Source of the DNA: Druceiella hillmani
Lineage: Eukaryota > Arthropoda > Insecta > Lepidoptera > Hepialidae
DNA: 64,000 bases
Assembly (NCBI GenBank): GCA_039881145.1
Contig: JAYKKI010000007.1
Span: forward strand, 44,392,501-44,456,500
Direction: 5' to 3'
The position numbers were made by a program, and so were the translations under genes. Below are positions 1 through 11,377 of this stretch, one piece after another; the stretch's first letter is position 1; each line of letters begins with the position of its first letter. The notes below the pieces were generated by a model. That model ran no database searches. It was not told the DNA's origin and saw only the letters and a program-made list of their open reading frames with translations.

Positions 1-1194
1 TGTAAAAATGTTATTTGGAAAACAAATAGGATATGCCCCAGGCGAGTTCCTTTCGCATTTAGGTTTAAACAAATTTTAATTTTTTAACAATAGGTCGTTT
101 TTCTTTTAAACTGTTTACAAATATTAATTTAATTTTTCATTTTTAAACTTCTTTAATTACAATAACATTTGTTTTTCTTTCAAGTCAGGATATTTTTGCC
201 TAACATAACTTCCAATGTCTTGCCATTTTAAAATAGAGCTTTGGAAAAAAGTAGAAAATTGACACATGGTCATTTTTAATTTCAAAAAAAGTGTAAAATA
301 TAAATTATACCCAAGGAGTTTATTTCATCGATAAAGTTTTTGTTTCTGGAGATTGTTTCATATAGTTTTATACAATTTAAATACATTTTTTAATTTCACA
401 TTACAATATCGTGTAAATCTTAAGTCTACAGGTTTACAGCTCAGCTCGTTTACGATATAGAGGCATTAGTTAAACGCGCGAAAAAACGAACAAAAAAATG
501 GACGAACAACGTCATTACGATAAGATTCCGTTTAGATCAATTGGGCACAAACTCTGGGAAAACACATATGATAAACTTTTAAACAAATAAATTTAATCTA
601 CGAATATAAGCACTTTATTATTTTTCTGAAATGACTGGTGGAGCTACAATTTTTATGGTTATTTCGAAAATATCACTCAGAAAAATATTTAGAATAAAAA
701 GTATTTTTGGATTTATCATTTTATAACAATTATAGTGTTGGAAACAAAAATTTATTTAATCGGTCTTTTATTTTCCCATAATTTCATTATTATACATATT
801 AAATGTATAGCAACAAAAACAAACTATTTCCAAGCTTTTAATAAACCTTTGCAGTTCTATATCCTAGATGCTTGTTCAACATCTGCAATAGATATAAAAA
901 AAATTATTGTTTAATTCTTCTGCTACTTAATCAATGAACAACGAATATCTATTTCTGTTACGAACGACCTCGTAAACGTTTATCTTTTATAATTATTAGC
1001 TAGGTATTGATATTCATTTTGTTTTTAATTTATTAGTTATCCGCATATTAGTGACTGCAATATCATTCTAACGTATTGAACTCCATGGCACCGTATAGAA
1101 TATATAAATCGAAATATGTATAATAGAGTATGACTTTTTTATAATACAGCGCTATAGTGCGACTACACCAAAAGCGAGCATCACTGCTAATTAG
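1..1194. other. A+T-rich sequence without recognisable gene
   Basis: I see no open frame of note, no recognisable element and no clear repeat in this stretch on either strand. It is A+T-rich with many short homopolymer runs, as in intergenic or intronic insect DNA. Confidence 0.6.
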
Positions 1195-1830
1195 AATTCC
1201 GTACCTCAAAAGAAAATATGGAATCCTAATAAATGTATTCACGTGCCCATTTTTCCATAAAAGATATTAATCCATATATATCTCAATAGATAGCACTGAA
1301 AAATATTTATTGGAAATTTTAGATAAGCAAATGAAATATTTGATCTTATATATAGTATTGTTTGAAAAGGTTATAAGCGTCTCAGTAATTCATTTCCTTT
1401 TTAAATTTTTGGATAGTATTTCTGGAGAGAAATACTGAAAAATATCCTAAGAAAATCCTTCCCTTATTTCCGACACCATTAACCCATAAAGAACATTTTA
1501 GAAGCCTGGTCAAAGAAAAATAACGAATCATAATAAATGAATTCATGTGCCCATTTTTCCATAAAAGATATTAACCCATACATATCTCAATAGATAGCAC
1601 TGAAAAATATTTATATGGAAATTTTAGATAGGCAAATGAAATATTTGATCTTTTTAATTCTATATATAGTATTGTTTGAAACGGTTATAAGCATCTCACT
1701 AATTCATTTCTTTTTTTTAAATTTTTGGATAGCATTTCTGGAGAGATATAATGAAAAATATGCCAACAAAATCCTTTCCTTATTTCCGAAACCGTTAACC
1801 CATTAAGAGCGGTTTTAAAAGCCTGGGGAA
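1195..1830. repeat. tandem duplication of a ~305 bp unit
   Basis: Two long similar units lie head to tail, roughly 1219-1512 and 1526-1830. The phrase CCCATTTTTCCATAAAAGAT occurs at 1247 and again at 1551, and AGCCTGG occurs near 1504 and 1819, so the offset is 304-315 bp. The second unit contains a 63-codon open frame (1615-1806); the equivalent frame in the first unit is interrupted, so I do not regard it as a gene. The left edge (TTCCGTACCTCAAAAG near 1198) resembles the conserved GGTTCCGT-type tail found in dispersed insect repeats. The duplication is seen directly; the element origin is inferred. Confidence 0.8.
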
Positions 1831-3600
1831 ATACTGGAGAAATACATACAACTGAAAAGAAAACTAAAAAGAACCATTCTAGATATCATATTCTTTTTAA
1901 ACATTCATTATATTATTTCTATGTCACCTATTTAACTATATTAGATATTATTAAATATTTATTACACTAAAGAATCCGTATAATTAATAACTTATGACAC
2001 AAAATAATTTTACTTCAAACGAAGTACGGAAGCCTCGACGCGTGAACTAGCACTTGAATGTCTTTTTTATAATTTAGTAACTTTACATTTTTTGTAATAA
2101 TTGAAAGAGAAAATTTAAAAAAAAAGAATCATTAATATTAATTTTTCAAAATATTAAAACGGTAATATTGCAAAGCTTTGTCTTCAGTAAGAATGGTCCT
2201 GAATGAACCATAAAGCTTATAACACTTAAGCTACTTTTTCGCTTTTTGTCAAGGCCCTATTCCTCTTTAGTGACTATTACTTAATTAAAAACTTGAATAT
2301 AAATTATTCAGGCTGTTGACGTAAGGTTTATTAAGGAAAAGCGAGATTTATATTCGTTGAGAAGAACGACAGGTCTTTTTTGAGATTCCGTAGCTTAAAA
2401 GAAACACTTATAGTATCGTCGTGTCCATTTGTATGTCCGTCTGTACGTCATATTGTTTCATCGCAGACTATTAATCGCTACCGCCTACGATGTCATGACA
2501 TAAAATATTATAAAAGTTTTTAGTGCACCTTATTTACACAATGGAGTCATTAAATAGATATTTTCAAAAATATTATTGGTATTTCGTGAACACTTTTCGT
2601 AGAGTGATCTATTTACAAAATATTAAGCTTTAATATGATCGTTTTGGTAGAGTTACGTATCCCTACCTCCTACTAACTATACCAGAAATTTCGAATACCG
2701 TACATCGGGGTTACACTGACATACGGGACGACTTCGATCGAAACTTCCATTCTTAGCATATATGCCATTTTAGTAAAAACTAAACGCTTTTTAAAAACAT
2801 TTTTTTAATATTGGCAACTCTGTTAGTAATGCCATTTTCGTTCAGCTGTCATATTCGACCGACCGCATTTTTCAAAGAAAATTAAAAAATTCATATTCAT
2901 GTAATCCATATTATTAAAAATCCTTAATGTTGCAAAACTTTACTGATAGTTATTATACTTATTATAATTTCAAAAATTTATTCAAATCGTGTTTTACCAT
3001 TATCTATGTCGAAGGAATTCAAGGTACCAAATTTTATTTTATGAAACATTTAAAAAATTCTAATCTTAAAATTTATCATGTTGACGGAATACATTTCACG
3101 TATGAATTTTGATTTATTTACTACTATTTTACGTGGCCTTCTTCGGAACATATGCACTTTACAACCAGGAAAATTTCGAAAATTTTTTTGAAATCAATTG
3201 AAAGTATACATACGCATTCAAAACCATATATCAGTAAAGAAATTCTGCAGCCGATGTTAATTTATTATAAAAAATACCATTTTCAAAAAAAAATACCAGA
3301 AATATGTCGAAATTTGTACATTACATGGTTATTTCTCACTATATTCACAATAAATTTATCATTAGACACTACACATTTGACACAAACATAAAGTAATTAG
3401 AAATTAATGAAATTATATCGCTTAAAATACATTTTTAAAATTACGTTAAAATAATGTAATTTTTAACAGACTTAAACGTCAAATAAGAAAAATTGTCAAT
3501 TATAACAACTAAATAGGTTTTAATATCTTTGAATATATAATTTACATTTTTTTTTTAATTTATGGCTATCAAGTTTTGCAATTGCCATTACTGTATAAAT
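1831..3600. other. no recognisable gene; LINE-tail-like fragment near 2375-2465
   Basis: No convincing gene. At about 2375-2465 the sequence reads GATTCCGTAGCTTAAAAGAAA and then GTCCGTCTGTACGTC, resembling the 3' portions of common insect dispersed repeats (a FTCCGT-type box followed by GTCTGT repeats). Two short frames at 2927-3112 and 3152-3391 are A+T-rich, biased to K, N, I, F and Y, and look like chance. Confidence 0.5.
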
Positions 3601-3620
3601 ATAATTATGGTTTTTAATTT

Positions 3621-3628
3621 ATATACAT

Positions 3629-3703
<75 letters not shown>
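3621..3703. repeat. (CA)/(TA)n microsatellite
   Basis: Short CA dinucleotides run into a near-pure TA tract interrupted once by TG. It forms the left border of the composite pyrimidine satellite. Confidence 0.95.
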
Positions 3704-3706
<3 letters not shown>

Positions 3707-3717
3707 AGTACCAGGCG

Positions 3718-3734
3718 ACCGAGCGATGCTCGGT
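3718..3734. repeat. short perfect hairpin between TA tract and pyrimidine satellite
   Basis: ACCGAGC and GCTCGGT are separated by GAT, giving a 7 bp stem with a 3 nt loop in otherwise A+T-rich DNA. It sits between the left TA tract and the hexamer array. Its role is unknown; it may be the end of a dispersed repeat. Confidence 0.7.
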
Positions 3735-3779
3735 GTATTTCGAGTTTCCCATTGGAACGTTAAATTGTTTCATGGTATT

Positions 3780-4508
3780 AGATTTAGTTTTAGATTTTCT
3801 TCCCCTTCCCCGTCCCTTTCTCCTTCCCCTTTGCCTTTGCTTTCGCCTTCGCCCTCGCCTTTGCGTTCGTCTTCTCCTTCACGTTTTTTCCTTTGCATTC
3901 GCCTTTGCGTTTGCCTTTGCGTTCGCCTTCACGTTCGTTGTCGCATTCACCTTCGCGTTCGCCTTTCACTTCCGCTTTGCCTTCCACTACACCGTCCCAT
4001 TCCCCTTCCTCTCCCTTCTCCTCCCCCTTCCCTTCACCTTCCCGCCTTCCTCTACATCTTCCACTTTCACCTATCCCCTTCCCCTTCCCCTCCCCCTTCA
4101 TACCCACACCATACCCTTTCTCTTCCCCTCTTCTCCCTCCCCTTCTCCTCCTCTTCCCCCTACCCCTACCCCTTCGGGTTACCCTTGTCTCTCCCCTTCT
4201 CCATCCCCTCCCCTCAACTTCATCTCCCTCTCCCTATACCTCTTTACATACCACTTCCCTTCTACTTCTCCTTCTCCTTCCTCTACATCTTTCACTTTCA
4301 CTCACCCCCTTCGACCTACCCTCCCCTTCACACCCTCCTCACCATACCATTCCCCGTCACCCCTTCCCCCACTCCTTCTCTTCCTCTTCCCCGACCCCTT
4401 CCCTTCACCCACCACTTCCCCTTCGGCTTCCCCTTGCCATTCCACTTCCCCTCTATCTCCCCCTTCCCATTTCCTTCCAGTCCCCTTCCTCTTCCCTTCC
4501 CCTCCTTC

Positions 4509-4512
<4 letters not shown>
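3780..4512. repeat. degenerate hexamer and polypyrimidine satellite (~730 bp)
   Basis: Almost the whole + strand here is C and T. The first part (about 3830-3990) is a degenerate hexamer of CTTTGC, GTTCGC and CTTCGC type. From about 3990 it becomes CCCTTC/CCTTCC-like with few purines. The low purine content removes most stops, so it is open in several frames (304-317 codons on the + strand, 105 on the - strand). Those frames encode only S/P/L/F or R/G/E/K low-complexity peptides and are not genes. Long polypyrimidine tracts of this kind can adopt triplex structures; that is established for such sequences in general and inferred here. Confidence 0.9.
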
Positions 4513-4557
<45 letters not shown>

Positions 4558-4578
4558 GTATATATATATATAAATATG

Positions 4579-4637
<59 letters not shown>

Positions 4638-4645
4638 TTACATAT
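4513..4645. repeat. (TA)n microsatellite with TG and AAA interruptions
   Basis: A TA tract of about 130 bp directly abuts the polypyrimidine satellite on its right, mirroring the TA tract on its left. Confidence 0.95.
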
Positions 4646-4924
4646 AAATGTAACTAAAATAATTATCGGCAGTGGCTAATATATTAAAAAAAATTGTTTA
4701 ATAAATAACTTCCATGAAATTTTTTTCTTTTAAATAAATTGTTATAAATATTTCAAAAGTATAAACAAAATCCCAGCCAGGCCTGAGTTGAATTTAAATA
4801 ATCAATAATAAATATTGTCAATATTAAAAATTTAAAATACATTTAAAATTTAGATAACTATAATGAAATGAAATAAATAATGAAATGAATACCATAAACT
4901 ATCCAAAAAATATATATACCATAA

Positions 4925-4962
4925 CCTAACCTAGCCCAGCCCAGCCCAGCCCTGCCCAGCCC
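4925..4962. repeat. degenerate telomere-like pentamer array
   Basis: Seven consecutive pentamers can be read in register: CCTAA, CCTAG, CCCAG, CCCAG, CCCAG, CCCTG, CCCAG, followed by CCC. CCTAA is the complement of the insect telomere unit TTAGG. The array therefore looks like an interstitial telomere-derived stretch that drifted to and amplified the CCCAG variant, although independent origin as a pentamer microsatellite is possible. A shorter clean run, CCTAACCTAACC, lies at 14006-14017. Confidence 0.75.
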
Positions 4963-5805
4963 ATTTTAGGATTAACTATTCGGTTCATAAGAAAGAACGA
5001 CATCAAAAAATAGAATTTTTCGTATTTACATTCTTATTTATGATTGTTTTTATATTTATTTGTATATACTTATTTTATACTATCTTTATATTATAATTTA
5101 ATTTTCTTCTTTTTCTTTAATTGTAGCCAACTTCCTATTTCATTTTTATTATATTGATCATTCTTTTGTTAACAAACAACAATGACAAATATACGAAATA
5201 TGGCTTAATCAGTGTTACTTAGCCTTTTTTTCCACACTTGATATTGGCAAAAGTTCCTTCTGGAGAGAACAAACGCCACATAATCTAAAATAAAAATAAA
5301 GATGTTATGATTCAAAATATAAACCATAGACAAATAGATTTTATCGTTTTCTGAATGTTGGTACAGAAACAAAATGTAGTGGTGAAAGTTGCAGGTTAAA
5401 AAAACATTCTAATTAAATAACTAAATTTACTTATTTATTTCTATTATAAATAAGTTTTGCTTTAAATTGTGTAATAAGTGATTAGTGATAAAAAAAAGTA
5501 AAGTAAGTGGAAAAAATAAAGTTTAAAACACATTACCCCGCAAACAAAATCGTCAGATACAAAAATTTTCAAATTGTTTTTTTATAATAAATACGCATCA
5601 GCTGCAGAATTTCTTTCGAGATATGTAGATTTTAATGTGTATACTTTCATATGATTTAAAAAAAAATGTCGAAATGTTCCTGGTTTTATAGTGCATTTAT
5701 ACCCAATGAACTCGGGAGCCTTAAATGAAAGTAGCAATGAAAATGAGTATCACCAGAGATTAATAAAAAGGGAAACGTTGCAAAATGATACAGAAGAGTA
5801 CAAGG

Positions 5806-5859
<54 letters not shown>

Positions 5860-6343
5860 TATATATAGTAGTGTTTCAAGTCACTGAAAAGCAACAATAA
5901 ATTTAAGATATAGTTATCAGAGATAGATAATTATGTCAGAGATAAATAAAAATGATATAAATGCGTACGTACCTTCATAAACCAAAAATATTGGAGACTG
6001 TTGATGTTGCTAAAGTGCGTCGAATTTCATTTTGATATTGATATTTTGGAAATTTAAATTTAAGATTAATGACCTAATTTTGATGATTGGTTTTAAGAAG
6101 TCTTTTTACGATTTATAAATGTTTATTTTACCTTTTGATAAGTACTAGTTTAATAGATACTGTGTGATTTTTTGAAGATAGTGATTTTACAATTAATTAT
6201 ATCATGATGCAATTTAACTTATTTCAGAAGACCTTGGGGAGAATAAAGTTGGTTAAACACTATGTAAAAATTAAAATAAATCTTAAGAATGAAAGACAGA
6301 TTATATATTATAAAATCAAAATTAATAAAGCAAATTCCAATTA
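4963..6343. other. no recognisable gene; contains a (TA)n tract at 5809-5868
   Basis: Nothing gene-like is supported. A TA tract occupies 5809-5868, and the frame running through it (5691-5900) ends in Y-I repeats produced by the microsatellite. The rest is A+T-rich unique sequence. Confidence 0.6.
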
Positions 6344-6640
6344 TTACAGGGTGTATAAGCTTAGAGTATTACAAAGTGCGTAGTTCATATTTGAAATGGC
6401 GATATTCGGTGTGTTAGTGTTGGGCTTCGAAGTAAGCTCTCGAAGAAGATGCGCTGCTAAAGCTAACTTCACGATGCCACTTTCTATGCTGATGGACACT
6501 GACTTCCGGTTTGATACTCTCTGTACTCCTCCGCGTATTTTGCGATTTCTGACTGCGAGTTCATTGATTCTTGTTTTCGACGATGATAACTTATATTGGT
6601 TTGTAAACATTTTCTTGACGATGTGTTTTCTGAATTTTCT
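6344..6640 (-). CDS. hypothetical coding-like segment (88 codons), unassigned
   Basis: On the minus strand an ATG-initiated frame of 88 codons (6610 down to 6344) lies in a patch clearly richer in G+C than its surroundings. The frame stays open a few codons upstream of the ATG, so it could also be part of an exon. The peptide has mixed composition with basic pairs (NRK, RNRK) and a helical-looking stretch GIVKLALAAHLLREL. I do not recognise a family; there is a faint resemblance to secreted neuropeptide precursors but no clean processing sites around a conserved core. A second frame on the opposite strand (6396-6644) overlaps, so coding is not established. It may instead be a fragment of a mobile element. 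Confidence 0.25.
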   Translation of the reverse strand, partial: RKFRKHIVKKMFTNQYKLSSSKTRINELAVRNRKIRGGVQRVSNRKSVSISIESGIVKLALAAHLLRELTSKPNTNTPNIAISNMNYALCNTLSLYTL

Positions 6641-6644
6641 TTAA

Positions 6645-8906
6645 AACTTCTTAAACTACCACCAAGAAATTATGTTGACTTAGGTATAACATGATTTTGT
6701 AAAAAAAATGTTCTTGAATTAATTAATATTATTATTAGACTTGAATTGCAATTTCTATTTGGATTACGACTGACGCGAATTAAGGACTGAATTGAATTGA
6801 GATTATGTAAACCCCGTGGGGTTTCCGTCTAAGGTTTATAAAGGGTAAGAAGTGCTGAGGAATCTGGAAGCGGAGTTTGCCGATGAATCTGGGAACGGGA
6901 CTTCGTCATGGTAAGATGACGCTCTGGGAGCTGGACTGCTCTTATCATGATAATATGAGAATTATGAGTGCGGTGCTGTGTAAGCGTTACTGCTAGCAAG
7001 TACAGGATATAACAGTACAGTTTCCCCAAAGCTCAAATTCTGGTTGTTCTCTAACAAGGTTACTGGATTACTTACTGTCCTTTTCGTGACGTTGTGCATT
7101 ACACATTAATACCATTAATCTGTAATATGAACAATTTTACTAGCACAAAAAATCCAAATTCCACAGCAAATGAAATGAAAATATATCTAACAAACTCTTT
7201 CTCACCGGTAATAACTGCCATCTACAATACAGACAATAGCGAAAATAAGAGATACTTTAGGCAATTTATATAGTTGTCTTTATACCTCGATTTGTAAAAC
7301 AAATCCTATTTTCAGAACAAAGTTTCAAGAGAAACTCGCTACAATTTCAGTCCACAATTGTCCTACACGTTCTCGTGCCATTAAATTACGTTTCATGTTT
7401 ATTATTTATTTAGAAACACTCTATTGTTTCACCCATTCTCACTCAATGTGCATAGTTTGTTCAAATATAAATTCTATTCTGTATCAAGCGTTATATACTA
7501 ATCCACATGGTATTTTTATATATAACTTATATACTATAACTTTGAATATTTGTATTTTTCTAGATGAGAAAAGTCTTCATTATGGTGAATGAAATAACAA
7601 AATTGAACTACGCATAGGACAATGACCTCGAATTGGCGTTACGATACTTTCGTTTCAACCGTTCGTTTACGAAGTGTCTGCGTTTAGATAATTTATTTCG
7701 AATAAGTTTTACGTGTACTCTTAAGTCAGTTATTACAGGGATGGCCAATTTACTATTAAATTACTGATTTTCAGCTTTCCGTACATAAGTTGAAAAAAAA
7801 CGGAAATCTTATCATATGGTATATATGATGTTTGTCTGTGATAACTTGATACAAAAATTTAGAAATTTGGTACAATTATAGAAAGATATAACAGACGTGA
7901 TGTGCAAAAAATCGAATTTTCACTTTGGGGAAAATTTAGAGGGATGAGAGAGGAGAAGAAATCTTTTTTTTTCATGGTCATTGTGTTAAATACTGTTACA
8001 ACGGGAGTTCATATCTATACACTGGATTAACTAATATACTTTACTCTCGTTTTGTTCTTAACAAGTACTTAATTGCCGTATTTTCACATTTCCCTAATTT
8101 ATGCTAGTAAGTACCTGTTGTCCTGAACTCGTCGCTAAAAACTTTCAGTTATAATTAAAACTTAGTATAGGTAAACAAAAAATATTGTTAACTTTTATAT
8201 TTTAATAATTGATAAAGCTTTCCCAGCTTTAACATAATGTGCGAACAACGCGGACTCACATTAATCAAAGTTACATGTACGCAGTTACATTTTGATAGCA
8301 ATTTATATAATGGCACATGTAACGGGTTATATTTCGTTGAATGCAATACTCTATAATAATTATATATTTCTATAATAACGTTAGAAATATGAAAAGTTTT
8401 AGCAACATATTTAATTTGATATTATGTATATTAAATTAATCTAGATATTTCGTAACTGTAGTCATTATATTCAGATAACGTTTACCTATATACTTAAAAA
8501 CAGTATACCACCGATTCACTTTTCATGAAACCTCCAGCACAAAAAGCCAACAAGCTTTAATAGATTTCCTTACTTGCAGATTTATTATAAATGAGAAACA
8601 TCCGGAAAAAAGTATTTCAATTATCCGAAATTCAGTTTCTAAAAGTTATCTCCCTAAAGAGAAAAAAGGGGTGCAAGTTAGTACCAGAAGTCTGTTTATT
8701 TAATAATAGGCGCGAAAATTTATATGCGGACTCTACTGTAAAGAAATGGATCTTGTTTACAGATTTTTTTCAAATTCATCACTTAAGGAGTTAAAATAAG
8801 GAATGATCTAAAGTGTATCAACCCACCAAATAACACACTGACACATTAATGTTTCTTTTTTCTATTGCCCTATAAAGTTTATTATCGCACTGAAACTATA
8901 ATACAT
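6645..8906. other. no recognisable gene
   Basis: Only short frames with A+T-driven composition are present. I see no clear repeat, RNA gene or element beyond isolated fragments resembling dispersed-repeat tails. Confidence 0.55.
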
Positions 8907-8931
8907 TATATATATATATATATATATTTTT

Positions 8932-8966
<35 letters not shown>
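8907..8966. repeat. (TA)n microsatellite split by a T run
   Basis: Two TA tracts are separated by about a dozen T residues. Confidence 0.95.
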
Positions 8967-8967
<1 letters not shown>

Positions 8968-9211
8968 CAGAAGCCAAGATTATTACTAATTATATAGTGC
9001 GGTGACACGTGTTTAGTTTTCATCAAATTTCAGCAATGTTTCTAATACCATCTTATAAAAAAACCTTAAAAAAATAGTTTTTGAATCTTATTAGGATTCA
9101 ATGTTACCATGAAAAATATCTATTACTGATAGACTGATATGCGAGGAATTTTAAAATGATTTCTTTTTTCTTCTGAAATATGAAACTTTGTAAACACATC
9201 AAAGCTATTCA

Positions 9212-9425
9212 AAGATTCAGAAATTAATCACATTCATCCAAAACTATCTCTTATATTTGCTGTTTGCATAGTTTTTCATTTCGAACACGTTGACAAGTAA
9301 AGATTGTTCACAACTCTCGAATCAACTGGCTCGTTGTCAGCGCTAAAGACAACACGTTCGAGCAATATTTACTTGAAGATAGATAGCGCGCATTCTTCCA
9401 TCGGCGGTTATTACGTTTACAGACA
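9212..9425 (+). repeat. dispersed repeat, inverted partner of 36665-36895
   Basis: This block aligns to the reverse complement of 36665-36895 over roughly 210 bp. Shared phrases in the same order include ATTAATCACATTCATCCAAA, ACTATCTC, TTGACAA, AAGATTGTTC, CGTTGTCAGCG, CACGTTC, ATATTTACTT and TCGCGCATTC-type sequence. The two copies are clearly diverged. I see no open frame shared by both, so a non-coding mobile element or an old duplicated non-coding sequence is more likely than a gene. Confidence 0.75.
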
Positions 9426-10422
9426 TTGTATGTCTCACATAATCGTAATAAAGGAAACTTCTTGAAAGTAAAAAATTTATCGTACATTTACCACAACATA
9501 AAATTATTTAGCAAAGTGACTTATATCAAGATGATAAATCACCATGTGGCATTTACTAAAAATACCACATTTTATTAACTCACCGTTCAAATCCACAAGA
9601 ATATTTAATACCTGTCATACAATATTTCATTTGAAATCTTCTGCACGTAGAAATCGGAACAAATCGAGCAGTTAAATTTGAACATCAAGGTTAAAATCAC
9701 AAATTAATGCAGTAACTAAGTTCATAATATATTCATGGAAAAGTTGACTCACCTAAGTAAAATGATTCAGTGATTTTGAATAAAAAAAGAATCAAGTTAT
9801 CGTAATGTCTCAATAACTCTATTGAATCAATAGAACTGAGTCACTCGATTAGTTTATCCACAATAGTAGCCTCGTATTTTTTATATTAGTATAGCACGAA
9901 ACATCTTGAATCAAATAGTTAAATGAACCAATAAGATTTCATGTGACTCATTTAGCTTAGTGAATCAGTGTACTGAATTGATGCTTTTGGTTCACATACT
10001 CATATATTACTTGTGCCTGTCACAATATAATAATTAATCCATTTTCAAGGATAACGGCATTAACCAAATATATCAATGAAGATTTATTTTGGTCCACTTG
10101 TATTAAAATTTGTAAGAAACCAATTTGATTATAACGCAATATCAATATTTACAAATAATTTAGTTAAACATCATGTACGCTTCAATATTTAAACTTCCAT
10201 GTGTATTTAAATAAGCATGGAGCCCGGTTTTAGTTAAGAGTCGTATTTAAAAGTTATTTGATGACTACTATTACAATGGTATTTTAAGTTCATATATGTA
10301 CTGCATAAAATAATTTATGAGGAGTACCCCAATAATTATAGCCCCTAATGTGCATATTGTCCATGGGTACAATATTTTAAAAAATTGGTATATGTTTTGA
10401 TACACTATGATATCTTCTACAG

Positions 10423-10594
10423 GTCAGGATCACGTGGAAGTTGTGAACATCACACACGTAATTGACGATTGAAATTGAAGATATTTCTGATGAACTTCCC
10501 CCGCTCCTCAGTGTTAGTGACTTCGTCGCACCGTTCGGAGCGCTTCATGGGTATCCACCTTCAATGATACACCTCACAGATTTACAATAACTTT
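10423..10594 (+). pseudogene. coding-like segment with splice-like borders, frameshifted
   Basis: A G+C-richer patch is bordered by an acceptor-like TATCTTCTACAG (ending 10422) and a donor-like GTAAGT at 10595-10600. Within it, one frame (10423-10472) reads QDHVEVVNITHVIDD and then stops. The next frame (10462-10590) reads on for about 40 codons with a normal amino-acid mix (for example DELPPLLSVSDFVAPFG) and stops just before the donor-like site. The simplest reading is one former coding segment with a frameshift near 10466. I do not recognise the protein. Host exon relic and transposon relic are both possible. Confidence 0.3.
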
Positions 10595-11297
10595 GTAAGT
10601 TGAGCACCTGTACTAATTTTTTATTCTTACAAATCTCCCTGAATAAATATTCTCTACAACAGTGAAACCACAATCTCAAGTTATAAGCAAACATACAGGC
10701 ATAATAAGTCGACGTTTACACATATTTTGATATAGGCAATTTATTTTTTAAGGAGCATATGCTGTATGTATGCGGTGAATGACTATCGCAATAAGGCCAT
10801 TGTCCAAAAATTAAAACTCAGGATACGTAAAATAACTTTTTGTATTACATACTCATTTTTTAGAACTGTAGAAATTAGAGTTTGTACAAACGAATTCAAT
10901 ACGTATTATAGTGAATTTCTTCTACATAGGATATGTCAATATTTTACGATCAAAATCAAATTTAAAAATTAATGTAACTATTTAAAAAAATATATGAATA
11001 TTATGAAGTAAATTTTCTAAAATTTAATTCAGACCTCCATCAGTATGTAGGTATAATTAGTTGTTAAGGGTTTGGAACCATTAACTATGTAGGAACTTCA
11101 AGGTAGCTAACGTTCAATAAAACCTCTTAAGCAACAATAAAATTTACAACATGAGGGTTCTGAACATATTTAGGTATATATGTTTAACTATTTGAAAGTA
11201 TTGAAAATATTTGGCTTTAATTTTGTATAAATTCATTATTCACAATTAAATGAAACTACGTGATGTAGTATTATTTCTACTTTCTTTAATTTCTTTA

Positions 11298-11338
11298 CCA
11301 CGACCTAGGTTTCGTTGTATTACAATATCTTCAGGTGG
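11298..11338 (-). ncRNA. hammerhead-ribozyme-like motif, copy A left arm
   Basis: Read on the minus strand, this is the mirror of the motif at 11378-11418. It has stem I CCAC/GTGG, core CTGAAGA, core GAAA, a CCTAGG stem III and the cleavage triplet GTC. Stem II is weakened because one G is A here (ATTG opposite CAAC). Confidence 0.35.
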
Positions 11339-11377
11339 GATATTAGTAAAGATTAGCAAAGAATCTTTGCTAATATC

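Noticed and set aside
3790..4107. Minus-strand frame of 105 codons rich in K, G and E
   Set aside because: Complement of the same satellite, purely low-complexity.
3726..4679. Long + strand open frames of 304-317 codons (and others) across the pyrimidine-rich block
   Set aside because: They arise because the strand lacks purines and hence stops. The products are low-complexity S/P/L/F followed by Y-I repeats, in several overlapping frames.
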